A stretch of 64,000 nucleotides of DNA, from the NCBI GenBank assembly GCA_024803745.1, contig JANJXV010000189.1:1316861-1380860 (forward strand), in the 5' to 3' direction. This DNA comes from Megascapheus bottae. Lineage: Eukaryota > Chordata > Mammalia > Rodentia > Geomyidae. The translations under genes and the position numbers were made by a program. Below the pieces are notes generated by a model. The model was given only the letters and a program-made list of their open reading frames with translations, was not told where the DNA came from and searched no databases. Of this stretch, positions 33,893 through 46,200 are shown piece by piece (the first letter of the stretch is position 1; the number at the start of each line of letters is the position of its first letter).

Positions 33893-35234
33893 ATTGCTTG
33901 GTTTATAGTGCCTTGATAATGCTCATTCACTCACTACAATGACCGATGGTATGCTAGTAATGGTTTGGCTTAAACATAAAGAAACAGCAGAGCTATTCTC
34001 CATAGCACCTCTCATACCAGCTACCCAAGAGGCTGAGGCAAACCGGAGGACTCTCCTGAACGGTCTTTTGCTCTTGAACTTTTGCTCACCTTAAAGGTGG
34101 TTATTAATGTCCTTCCTGTTTGCATTTTCCCTAAGACCTGGTACGTGAAGACCAGCTGAGTGGAAGCTCCGCTTTTCAGAGGGCGGATCTCTGGTAGTCC
34201 TGACCTGGGAACTGAGCCACTGGGATTTCAGCCACAAGGAAGGGAGCATAAGGAGTCTAGGCTGGCTTTCAGACATGGCTGCCCAGTAGATAGCTTAAGC
34301 CAGGCATTCCCCTCTCAGGTAACAGAAGCCATGTGGAGGTCAAGAGTATGGGGTTAGGAAGGAGGGAGAATATGTAGGGTTAGGGATTATCATGACACAT
34401 GGAGAATGAACTCCAGGAGTATTGGCATAGAGTCATCAGAGAGAGTCCAGCTTTGGAAGGTAAGTCACAGTGGTCACTTGGCCCTTGCCACCTGAGAACT
34501 TCATGCCTATGTGGCCTAGCAATACTAACTCAACCGTGACTGATACTTTGAGTGCGAAGTGCAGGAGAGGGAAGCAGGCACCGTGCAAGAGTGCAGCCTG
34601 TTGACCACACTTAAGGAGGAGAGAGCTAGAGTCAGTCCCCAGGCCAGTGGTGTTAAAGAGTAAGAGGAAGGTTAGAAGGAATCCTGGATGGAATAGAGCT
34701 TAGTGGTATTGACTGCTTAGACTCCTTGTGTTGATGATAGTGCTAAAAGCTCAAACTGTAACTTCCTTGAGAATCCTAGCTTGGAGAAATCAGGTCTGCA
34801 GTCCAAATGATCCGAATCCCTGGGCCTCGTGCCCTGTTCCACTCCAAGTTTGTATCCTGCTATTAAGGAACACTTGGCTTACTCAGCTTGGATTTGGAGA
34901 GAGACAGCATGTGGGGATGTCAGATTTCAGATGTGTATGTCCAGTGACCTTCATAGGGCCACTGGCAAGTCATCTATAAGGAATCTGTCAGGAAAGTCCT
35001 TATCAGGAGGTGTTGGCCCCGCCCTATCATGGAGTGGTCCATTCTGCAGTAAGTTCTAGACTAGAGTCCTTTGGCTCTGTAGGCTTGTCCTCTCAACTTT
35101 CAGGACCCCTTTTCATGTCTGATACATTGGTAGTGTGCAGGTCCACAGACTCTCTGGAGTGGAGTCATGTCTGGTCCCTTTGCTTTGCTTTCTAAGTTAT
35201 ACTTTTCCTATGTGTCCTGGTGACTCATTCTTTT

Positions 35235-35426
35235 TCTTTTTGCCAGTCCTGGGCTTGAGCTCAGGGCCTGAGCATTGTCCTTGGACTTTCTCAAGGCTAG
35301 AGCTCTACCACTTGAGCCTCAGCACCACTTCCAGCTTTTTTCTATGTATGTGGTACCAAGGAATCGAACCCAGGTCTTCGTGCATGCTAGGCAAGCACTT
35401 TAACCACTAGGCCAAACTCCCGGCCC
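35235..35426 (-). mobile_element. ID-like SINE with target-site duplication
   Basis: Full-length reverse SINE from 'tttttgccagtcctgggc' to 'aactcccggccc'. Flanked by ctggtgactcattcttttt at 35217-35235 (overlapping the T-run) and 35427-35445. It is very close in sequence to the SINE at 3974-4162. Confidence 0.9.
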
Positions 35427-35489
35427 CTGGTGACTCATTCTTTTTGCTGTTAGTCACAAATGGAATTTAGTTTGAGATGACTTTTACTT

Positions 35490-35850
35490 TTTTATTATTC
35501 CAAAGATGATTTACAGGGGCTGACAACTTCATATGAATCGAGTGCCATGATGTTATGTATATAACGAGTACATTTCTTTTGGACAGTGTTACCCCTTCAT
35601 TCTCTCCCAGATTTTCCCTCCCATCCCCACCCACAATTTGTATAATTCATTTTTAGTACAGTGTCTATTGAATACCATTGTTGCGTTTTGTTTATCTTTT
35701 ATCCCTCCATTTCTTCGACATCCTTACCACCCATAAAGATGGAAAAACCAACAAACAAAACAAAAAGGGAAAAAACCCCACCTTTTTCCGTTTTCTAAAA
35801 TTCACTTTGGTCAATATTATTTTATATGGTTAAAGACACAGAGGCCTCTG
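35490..35850 (-). mobile_element. L1 3' end fragment
   Basis: 'gtacatttcttttggacagt', the C/T-rich strand 'ttttccctcccatcccc' and later 'ttttatatggtta' match the reverse-oriented L1 piece at 8813-9300. Confidence 0.65.
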
Positions 35851-36916
35851 GCCTAGGACATTCCAGTCTATGAAGGAAATAGATTCAGGACACTATAGAA
35901 TTCAGGGCTCTTCATCAAGATAGAAACATGACAGCCTACTGTTGCTTGTGGACATGGTGGAGTAGTCTGGCTAGCACAGGAAGCAGAGAGGGGAAGAGGA
36001 GGGACCAGGAAGATGGATCCAGGCTGTGTTGATGTTGGTTCCATATTAAGTTACTGCTGCCACCCTGTGGCTATCCTTCCTCTGTGAAGTGGCAGATAGT
36101 GTAGCTGTATGCCAGGCTGTGCTGGGTGGAAGAGGTGCTCTCAGAAGGAACAGAGCCCTGCCTCCTGCTGGGATTCTAGGCCTGCCTGATACAGGAAGGA
36201 AGGATGGGAGCTGCAGTGTCAGGCCTTGTACACTACCTTCCTGGGCCCACGATCTACTCTTATAATGACTCTGATACTGATACTGCTTAGCATTCAGTAA
36301 AGCACAGTTGAGCATCCCTTTTTGGGAAAAGGCAGAAGATCGATAGGTACCACTTAGGGCAGGTATGGTCCTACCCGAAGGCACTAACTCCTTCATGGCT
36401 TGAACTTGCCTGTAAGTGAATGTTCATGTGCTCACAGCAGCTATTTGTAGGTACAGCACATGTGTTTGCGTTTGTCCAGATGTACACCAGTATGCCTGAG
36501 CAGGTGTGTGTCATATCTGCAGCACTCTGGTCTTTATTCATTGCCATTATAGGAGCTGAGAAGCCAAGATCTTGGGGAAATAAGCTCAGTTTTTTGCATC
36601 CTTCAGCCACAAATAGTAAAGTGGAAAGCAGTGGGCTACTCCCCTTTACCTGCATCCCAACAGCCTGTGTCAGGCAGTCTGTTAAGTTTGCCCTCTGATG
36701 TGGATTGACTGTGTTGTGATGGAGGAAGATACTAAATAAGTCTTATGGCTCCAGAAGTGTCCTCTGTCTATGCCCCTGAGCCTCCTTCTTCTTAGGAAAT
36801 GGCAATAGAGATGACCAAGGAGAGCTGAGGGGATATTGAGAAGCTGAAGTGGCACATTGCTTTCTGTCTGATGCATCACCTTGCTTTTTTTTTTTCTTCC
36901 TTTGTTTCTTCTGCAG

Positions 36917-37241
36917 GCCATAGGGAATCACAAGTGACTTTGGATAGCCAGGCAGAAAGAGAGTGGGCACTTCTCAACTGACTAATGAGTGGGTGTGGGT
37001 TCTTGGGGACCTTGTTGCTGGTCAGCTCCAAACAGATGTGCCAGGCCTGTGGCTGTGAGGAGCACTCCTGCTGACACGCCTCCTCTCGTAGCTCCCCACT
37101 GTCCACGCCCCTGCCTTGTTGAAGGCCCATCACAGTTGAAGATGTACGGTTCCATGAGGGCACTGCTCACAGCCCTGATCCTGGTGTGTGCCACCGCTGT
37201 GGCATTTTCACCCATACCACGGATTACCTGGGAGCATGGAG
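36917..37241 (+). CDS. Copy C exon 1: 5'UTR and signal peptide
   Basis: The acceptor 'gtttcttctgcag' and donor 'gtgagg' are shared with copy D, so an upstream noncoding exon is implied. Coding starts at ATG 37142 and ends in phase 1 after 33 codons: [20 protein letters not shown], then [13 protein letters not shown]. The first ~21 residues have a hydrophobic core and a small-residue cleavage context (AVA|F), as in SEMA4D. A second in-frame ATG (37154) could also serve. Confidence 0.85.
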
Positions 37242-40200
37242 GTGAGGACCATGACCATGAAAATGCTGGTGGCCTGGGGTTTGGGCGGTGCAGAACACTG
37301 CAGAGATGGGTGGACACGATGCATTTGACCTGTCAGTTTCTTTCCACTTGGAGTTTCTCTTTGTGATCAGCTTGTCCGAGCAGCTGTTCATACAGTTGCT
37401 TTGGTGACTGGAAACATTCCCTAAGATTTTCTGAGACCCTACTTTGCTTTCTGAATTGGGCATCCCTGAAGGTAAACTTCAGACCTAGTAATCTTTACTG
37501 GCTGAGGCACTGCCCACCCAATACCGGTGCTTATTTCATGCATGCAGTAAACTTAGTTTGTGCCTGTGTTTCCAACTTGAGGATCTCAGATGTGGTTATT
37601 TTCTCACCTGGAATCTATGTCGTGGCCCTTGGTCTTTGGCTCAGGAGCCAGAGAAAATATAGATGTTGAGCAAGGGGCTGATACTAGGCGGGGCCCAGAG
37701 GACCCAGAATCTGAATGTTATGTGCAGCTCCTACAGTGGCACATTAAGAGTAATGAGATTTAGTCCCAGATTTTCTTGTTGTGTGCTGTTTTTTATTTTC
37801 TTAGGTCATTGAGTATCTTTAGTCTGCTGACCATTCTGAGCCATGTTGGTATTTTAGTGAAATGCAATTCATGCTCTTAAGGGCATGAATTACAGAACCA
37901 ATTAATTATAGAACAAATAATTGGGCTATAAAATCCAATATGAAGCAAGTCTTAGCTTTGGAGAACAGACATTTGGGCTTCCCGTGTAACACACTGGTCA
38001 TAAGTGACACTGCAGACAAAGGGAACAATACATTTGAGAAAAACTTGACATGCTTCCTGAACAACTGATTTTTTTCAACCTAATGCACAGTTGGGTTATA
38101 AATACGTGGATACCAAGATAAAAAGGCTTTCAGATTGATGACAAGACAGAAGGAGAGATGAAATGATTTTTAAAAAATTATTCACCAGGGCATGGTAGCA
38201 TATACTTATAATTTTAGCTATTGGAAGGTAGAGACAGGAAAATTACAAGCAGTCACTTTGCATCATAACGATGAAACTTGGCACTCATGTGAGAATTAAA
38301 TTTCACAAACATATCTTTTTTTCATATATTTTTTGTTGTAATTAATAGAAGGGTTACATAATATTTGCCAGATAGATGGTGCATTAATTCCCATACATTG
38401 ATACCCTTTCACATGTCTTGGTCCCCCATTTCCCTCCCCCTCACCCCTACCCCTCATCTTGTTTTTCCCCGTTCCCTATCCAATTTCAAATAACCAAATA
38501 CAAAACGTATCTTAAAACAAACTAAATTATTATTTTCTTTCTAGACCTAATCTCTGGTTAATTGAGACACATAAATGAGATGGACAGGCAGATACATGTC
38601 TGACCTAGAATCACCTTGGAAACCACTGCACAGATTGCTTGACAAGAAGGGTGGTCAGTTGCACAGCCTTGAGTCTCACACACACCAGCCTCAGAGCCTG
38701 GCTGAGGCTCATGTTTGGTAGCTGCGATTCAGGACTTTTCTGGAGGCCTCCTGTGTCCCCAACCTATATAACCTACACTTCACACTCTCTGTACCAAGTG
38801 AGGTTCTCAGGATCTGTCCAAGCTTGCAAATGACTTTGTGGCTCTGTCTTCTCTTCCTGCCTCTGACGTATTTCCCCTTACATCCTACAGAGGTAGAGCT
38901 TGTGAAGTTTCATGAGCCAGGCATCTATAATTACTCAGTCCTGCTATTAAGCAAGGACCAGAGAACGCTGTATGTGGGCGCCTGTGAGGCCATTTTCGCA
39001 GTGAGTGCACTGAACATCTCTGAGAAAGAGCATGAGGTAGGTCGTTAGCCCCATTCCCCAAGTGCTGAGCAGTCCTGCTGCAGTATGAAACCTTTCTCAA
39101 GAGAACCCCGTTCCTTCCTTCCCCGTCTATATGCAACATCAACTTTGGATGCCTACAGGAAACTCACAAAGCCCCTTAAGCCAGATGCGCATGTGTGCGT
39201 GTGTGCGTGCGTGCGTGCGTGCGTGTGTGTGTGTGTGTGTGTGTGTGCACATGCAAATGTGTATGTGCATTTGCTGACATTGTGACTTGACCTCAGGGCC
39301 TGGGGTGCTGTCCCTTGGCTTTTCTGTGTAAAGCTGCCACTCTGCCATTTGAACTGTAACTCCACTTCTGGGTTTTGCTGGTTAGTTGGAAATAAATCTT
39401 GTGGATTTTCCTACACTTGAACTTGGATTCTTAGATCTCAACCTCCTGATTAGCTAGGAATGAGTCACCAGTGCCAGCATGCTGGGCATGTGCTCACCGT
39501 TGAGCTATGCTGCCTCTGCCATCTACTATTTGATAAGGGCACCAGTAATGAAGTAAACTGGAAATGAACTGTGCACTTTAACCTACTTTTTAATCTTTCA
39601 TTTGTTCCTCCCTCACAGGTGGACTGGAAGGTGTCAGAAGAGACAAGAGCAAAATGCGTAGCAAATGGAAAATCAAAAGAGGTAAGTGTTTTTGTCAGTT
39701 ACAAAACCTTACATGCATTCCTTGGTTGCCTAATCTCATGAATGCTGAAGGTGGCTGGACATGGAATGGGGTTCAGGGGTCCTAATACATTTTTAGGTAA
39801 CACAGAGCCTCCAGGAGCTCATTTCTTTCTTCTGATGGTAAGGGGAGGACATTCTTACAGTAGCTGCCAGGCACAGGGAGCACTCTAGTAATGCTTCCTA
39901 CTTCATATGAATCAGATTTATCCTAATTCCTAAGTCAGGGCTTTCTAAGGATATAGGAATGCTGGGAAGGAGCCCTTAGGTTCCTCAGCATGGTGACTTT
40001 CAGGGAGCACTTGCAGTGTCCCTTCCCTCAGAAGCATTGCTATTCACTGAGCCACTGTACTTCCAACCCCGCTGCTCCACAGACATACAGGTTCTCAGAT
40101 GCCATTCCTTATGATTGCACTCCTGACATGAGGTACAGCTCATGTCAGCAGTGGTTGGCTAATCACAAAACAACTATTTGTATACACCTCTTCGCAAAAT

Positions 40201-43200
40201 TTTTTTTCTAAACTTTTTCAGGATAGTGATAGTATTTTTACAAAAACATTAGTCTCTTAACAGGGTTCCTGAGAAAATTAAAGGACAAGAGGCACTCTAA
40301 TGAAAAAAGAACATATTTCAGGGTCTTCACAAGTGGAGTGAGGCCAAATACAGGTGGCTCACATCTGTATCCTCGCTATTCAGTGGACTGAGATTTAATG
40401 ATTTTGGCTTGAAGCCAGCCCAAAAGACTTGAGAGACTCTTATCAAAATCTTGAAGTGGACATGTGGTTTAATTGCAGAATACTAGTCTTGAAGAACAAC
40501 AGCAACAAAAAAGCTAAACCAGAACATGAAGCCCTGAATTCAAGCCCCAGTACTGCCCCTAGTAAAGTAAATAAATAAAAATAGAATGGTACACACTGGT
40601 ACTGCCTATTCTGTGTGGATGTGAATTACATCTCACCAGTCTGAAAAGGGTTGCAGTCATAGAAACTCTCCTGATCTGAGGTTATTTCAGACTTTCACGA
40701 TATGACTCAAATACTGTTTATTCTCAAACAGTGAGTAGGTTCCTGAATCATACCTTGATTTTTCTGCTGGGGCCTTTATGATCTACAACTATGACACCCC
40801 ATCACATCTGGCCTATTTCTTGTTGTTCTGGGTATAAGGAGTGCCTCTGGAAGGCAAAGGCATTTTCTATGCAGTGCATGCTGATTTGGCAACAAAAACA
40901 AGATGAGGGGTGGGGGTTGGGGGGAGGGAAATGGGGACCAAGACATGTGAAAGGGTATCAATGTATGTGAATTAATGCACCTTCTATCTGGCAAATATCA
41001 TGTAACCCTTCTATTAATTACAATAAAAATATATGAAAAGAAGTAATGATCTCTGTTTATGAAAGCAAATATATTTTTTCCTTTGTAGTTTTCCCAGTGC
41101 ATCTTGGGGTCAAGTTGTTGCTGTTTGATCACCAAGTCTTCACTAAGTAGCACCTAGGATGCAGACTGAAATTGTGTTCCTGTTATGTGAAAACCTTGTG
41201 GACATAACAGAGATAAAATTGTGCAGCACAGATCTAGGTATACAGAGGCTGGGATGGGATAGTAGACCCTGTTCTGTGAGAATAAGCAAGCTGTTGTGTA
41301 AAGAGGTCAGGAAGGGAAGCAGGCAGCTGAGTGAGACTTCACAATGTGGACTTAGAACTGCCTCAATAGCTGGTTTTTGATGGTGTTTCTCTCCACCCAG
41401 ATGGAATGCCTCAACTACATCCGGGTGCTACAGCCCCTCGGTGCCAGCTCTCTCTACGTGTGTGGCACCAATGCATTCAAGCCAATCTGTGACCACTTGG
41501 TAAGTCCACAGACTCTCTCCATTATCAGTCTTGCTCACAGAAGGCTAGGCAGTGGCTAAAAGAAAACAGAGTCCTGTGAAGACTAAGACTTTCTCCAATC
41601 ATCCATGTGAGGACTGGGCCTGCTTGTAACCAGACAACCTGGCATAAGAGGTGGCTGAGATGTCTCTGGCATAGAATGTGTCTTGAAGCACAACTCAGAA
41701 CCATGTGGCCCCTCTGAGCCTTGGTGTCCTGGCAAAGGGCATGGCTTGAAGCAGGGCTCAGTACACCAGGATCCTTGGTGCCAATTGAGGGACATTCTAC
41801 GAAGTATGCTGCTGACAGATGTACTCTTGTGCTGTGATCTGTGTGGTCTGACTGTGGTGAGCATAGGGTTGCATGAAAAGAAGACCTGCTCTTGGGTAGT
41901 GTGTTTTCTTGGTCGGTGCATTGACAGGCCTTAGGATGTCATCATTCATTGTTGTCTAACCCACTGAGTGGCCTTCCTAAGTACCCCTGATTGGTAAGGG
42001 AAGTGGGGTACCTTTCATCCTTCCCAGAGTCACATCCTTGACTACTCTAAATGGCATCCAGTACTTCCTGTTCTCTGCAGGTAAGGAGAGGCCTTTCCCC
42101 CCGCAACCATTAGAAAGAAGGAGAAGGTTATTTAGACTGTTGCCTCTAATCTTTTTAAGACAGATTGTTTTTTTTAATTAAAGTAATCCACAGAAGCAAT
42201 TCGTTAATAATCACCAACGGAAGTAGAAAGGGTATGTGAAGACTGGAAATGAAACACATTTTCTAGTCAACAACCTTGGATTTATTAAGTACCCTGCAGA
42301 TGTGAAACATGTTATACAATATCCCTTAATATGTTGGGGATAATTCCAAGGCCCCTGGTGGATGCTTGAAATCTCAGAGAGTAGCAGACCCCACACAATG
42401 TACCTGATGACCAAGACAGCTAAGTATCCAGAAGCAATAGCACAGGTACAATCAACAAAGGGTTTATTTATGTCCAGTACAGAGTAGAGCAGGATGGTAG
42501 GAGATCAACATACTACTCAGAACCTTCTTCATTTGGCTGCAGATGACTGAAACCATTCAAAAGGGAACCATGGTTGGGAAAAGACATGTAAAGCTTGTTT
42601 GCTATAACCCTTAATTAATTGGAGTTTTTAATAAACATATCCTGCACTGTAGCTCAGAGGTATAGCACTTGCCTACTCTGCAAGAGACTCTGGGTTTCTG
42701 CAAAACAACGAAACAAAGAAGCAGCCCAACCCTGGGTCAAAGAATAAAATGGTAAACCAGAAACTGGTGGCTCCTGCCTATGATCCTAGCTACTCAGGAG
42801 GCTGGGTTATGAGGATCCCGGTTCAAAGCCAGCCTAGGTAGGAAAGTCTGTGAGCCTCTCATCTCTAATCACCAGAACTGGAAGTGGAGCTGTGGCTTAA
42901 AGTGATAGCACTCAAGCCTTGAATGAAAGAGCTTAGGGACAGAGCCTAGGCTGAGTTCAAGCCCCACAGAAGGAAAAAGAAAAAAAAAAGAAAAGAAAAA
43001 TCATGGGTAAGTATGGACTCATTACAAATTCACTGAGGTAGCTAGGCTTCGAGGTTCATTGCTAGATGTTGTGGTCAATGCCTGTGATCACAGCATCCAG
43101 GAAAATGGGACAGCACTCAGGAGACTGTAGCATAGTGAGCTCTAGGTCAGCATGGGCTACATAAGGAAATCCTGTCTCAAACAACAACAACCAAAAAAGA

Positions 43201-46200
43201 AATTCACATAGGAAAACTGGGGCTTATGGTGAAATCCATAGTGTAGGTCTACTTGGCTGTGTGTACCCTCTGATGCCAGCATCTAGAGTTAATATGCAGT
43301 AGGGAGATGTTTGTAAGATATGAAGACCTTTATTCCTTGAAGACTGACACTGCTTTTTGTTTATATTCAAGAATAATAAAATGACATTTACTAGAAACAT
43401 TTGGTAAAGCATTTTTAAGGAAGAATATGCCTCATTCATCATTTGTGACCATGTTTGCCAGTTTATCCCTGTCATTTCATTTTCTTGAGAGTGTTCTGGT
43501 TCTTTCTGTAGTTGGATTTGTCTGCTTCATTCCTTACCCAGCTTTGGGTTTCCTGTTGGGTAAAGAGATTATCCCAGGATTGAAGTTGTGGCTTGCACTT
43601 TCTTTAAGTGGGGCTTGAATTTACTTCGGGTTTTGAGTCCACAGATCTACTTGGCAGATGCCTCAGTGGGTAGAGGGAGGGATCCTGCTTTTGTATTTGT
43701 TTTAATTTTGTGTTCCAGTTTGATAATACTATGGCCTTCCTGGTGTTTATTTTATACAGGGCTGTAGTCACCTGCTGTGCGATTCTTGTCTTTGATTCTC
43801 CCTGGCCTCCTAACAACCCTGGAGCCAACAGCATCTCTCCATTTTCCAGATGAGGAGTCTGAGTGTCTGAGATCATGTGTAGCTTGATCAAGGCCAGAGA
43901 CTTGGTGTGCAGACTGAGCTGTGTAACAGAGCATGGCCCCAAGATCACGACCCATGTGCGCAAGCCTGCTGGTTTAAAGCATTGAAGAACAGTTAAATGA
44001 TTTTTTAAAGGCACATTATCAGATATCTTATAAGGCTTTTTTCTCTTTTTGCCATTATAGAACTTAGGATCCTTTAAGTTTCAAGGGAAAAGTGAGAATG
44101 GCAAAGGAAGATGTCCCTTTGATCCTACGCATAGCTACACATCTGTCATGGTTGGTGAGTCCTGCCATTTAGGTTTCTCTTAGCCTCAGAGGGTATTGTC
44201 AGGTTTTGTGATCCCATACAGGACACTCAAGAGCTCTCCTTTCCTTAATCCTATTTACTCTAGCTTTCTTTTAATATCTTCTGCCCGTACAGAAGAAATA
44301 TGTCCCTGGGCACAGACTTTTTAGGAAGAGTTTTAAATTCATCCCTTAAAGAAGACCAGTGGCCAATATAGTATCATAGTACATTATATCCATTATTAAT
44401 ACACAGCATTCCGATGTTCCTTTTGGGAAATAACTTTGCTACAAATCCATATCTTACCAACAATGGTGTCAGAAATGTTCAGCATGAGCCTTGACCCTAA
44501 AGGGTACTCACTTCTGTGCCCAACTTATAGTTAGTTACATGGGCAATTTTTCAACTATCTGAAGTTTTGAAAGTGTACCTATACACCATCCAGACTTCGC
44601 CTTAGTTCATTGATCTACATCAATATTCATCAGCTAATAAACTAGAGGCTTTATGTGAGACAACCGGGCCTTTATACAAGCTGCTGTAAGTGTTCTGAGC
44701 CTGTTGGCAGCAGTTGAGATGACTAAGTTGTCCACATGGAGTAGAAGATGCATTAAATGTGTTTCAACTTAGGATGGTTTTATGGGACTATAAACCATGA
44801 TAACTTGTGTTCACTGTCATTTTACCAGATGTGGGGGTTCTGCCTTGCCTTGTTAGTGCCTGTTATCTCATAAAATGCAAATCAATGTAACCTCTTCAAT
44901 AAATGGAGGCCCTAGAAGTCAGGCAACTATCTTTTCTCCTCTGCATAGGGGCTTAATTTGGTTTAAAAGAATCTCTTTTTTGTGCTACAACAGAGGTATT
45001 GACCTGATTTCCTTCCCTGTCTTCTCTGTACTCCTGGACTGCTGCAGATGGAGAGCTTTATTCTGGGACACCAAGGAATTTTGGGGGAAGCCAATATACA
45101 ATCTCTCGAACTTATTCCCAGAACCCCCTGCGGACCGAGTATACTATCCCATGGCTGCATGGTAATGTGGTTTGTGTCTCACCTGGTAGATGTGCACCAG
45201 ATTACTTCCCCTAAACATCCCGAACCTAGAGGATTCTGAGCTCTCTTCTGCCCCTGGGCAGTGAGAACAATGGAGAAAATCAGGGTCACTTCCAGAGTCT
45301 AAGGAATCTGATTTAGTTTGTTCTCTAACAGAGAACTGTTTGAGACTGCTTTTATCTCCCATTCTGAGAATGGATTGGGAATACTCTTGTAAAACTGACA
45401 CTGTGATGGGAAATATAGAACGTTTGTCCTGTTGGGATGTGGTGTCATTTTAGTATGCCATTAAAGGTACAGCCCCATGCCCTTTGGGGCCTACTCAGAT
45501 GGGTCTAGGATGCCTTGCTGTCTCCAGGTAACGCCAGGCTGATGTGTGACTTTGAGATACCAGCAGAAAGAAGTTACTGGCTAGGGTTTTCTTTGACATG
45601 TTTGCAAGCATGACCCTGGCATCTTTGAAGCCTCTTGGTCGATGGGTCGATTTATGGCCTGATACCCAGAGATAGATAAGCAGCTTCCTGTCAGAGTGGG
45701 CCAGCCAAGAGTCTCAGTCTCAGTGTATCTGCTTCTGGTAGCTAGAGTTAGTTGATTTAGTCACTTGTTTAAATCAAGAGCTGGTATTTTTGGTAACTGA
45801 AAGGCTCCATTAGAATTTGGGGCTTGTATAGGGGAAATATGTGTGCTGCAGGACTGCCAAAATGGTAATATCTGAGGCTGAAGAGAATGAGGCAGGCATG
45901 GGTTAGCTCAGCACTGTTATGACTCAACCCTAGAGTTTGTTTACTAAGTGTCATACATATGCACACATTCCAGATGTTCTTACAGAGCTGCACCACTGGC
46001 TGACCACGACACCACCAGGAGAAGATAGCAGCACAGCTCTGTGTGCAAAGATAATTCCGTGTCATCTCTTTGCAGAGCCTAGCTTTGTCTATGCGGATGT
46101 GATCAAAAAAACACAAGACAGTCCTGAGGGTGAAGATGACAAGGTCTACTTCTTCTTCACAGAATTATCTGTAGAGTATGATTTTATTTCCAAGTTAAAG

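Larger units (their letters stand above)
27514..36916 (+). other. Intergenic region B-C
   Basis: No exon I can defend lies here. It holds an unidentified segment at 28080-30180, diverged SINEs, microsatellites near 31.8 kb, an L1 3' end at 32.2-32.6 kb, a candidate 5' noncoding exon near 33.0 kb, SINEs at 33.65 and 35.24 kb and an L1 piece at 35.5-35.85 kb. Short matches to the A-B and C-D intergenic regions flank the candidate noncoding exon. Confidence 0.55.

Noticed and set aside
43604..44014. 136-codon minus-strand frame in intron 4 of copy C
   Set aside because: It lies on the antisense strand of an intron with no splice sites or known domain.
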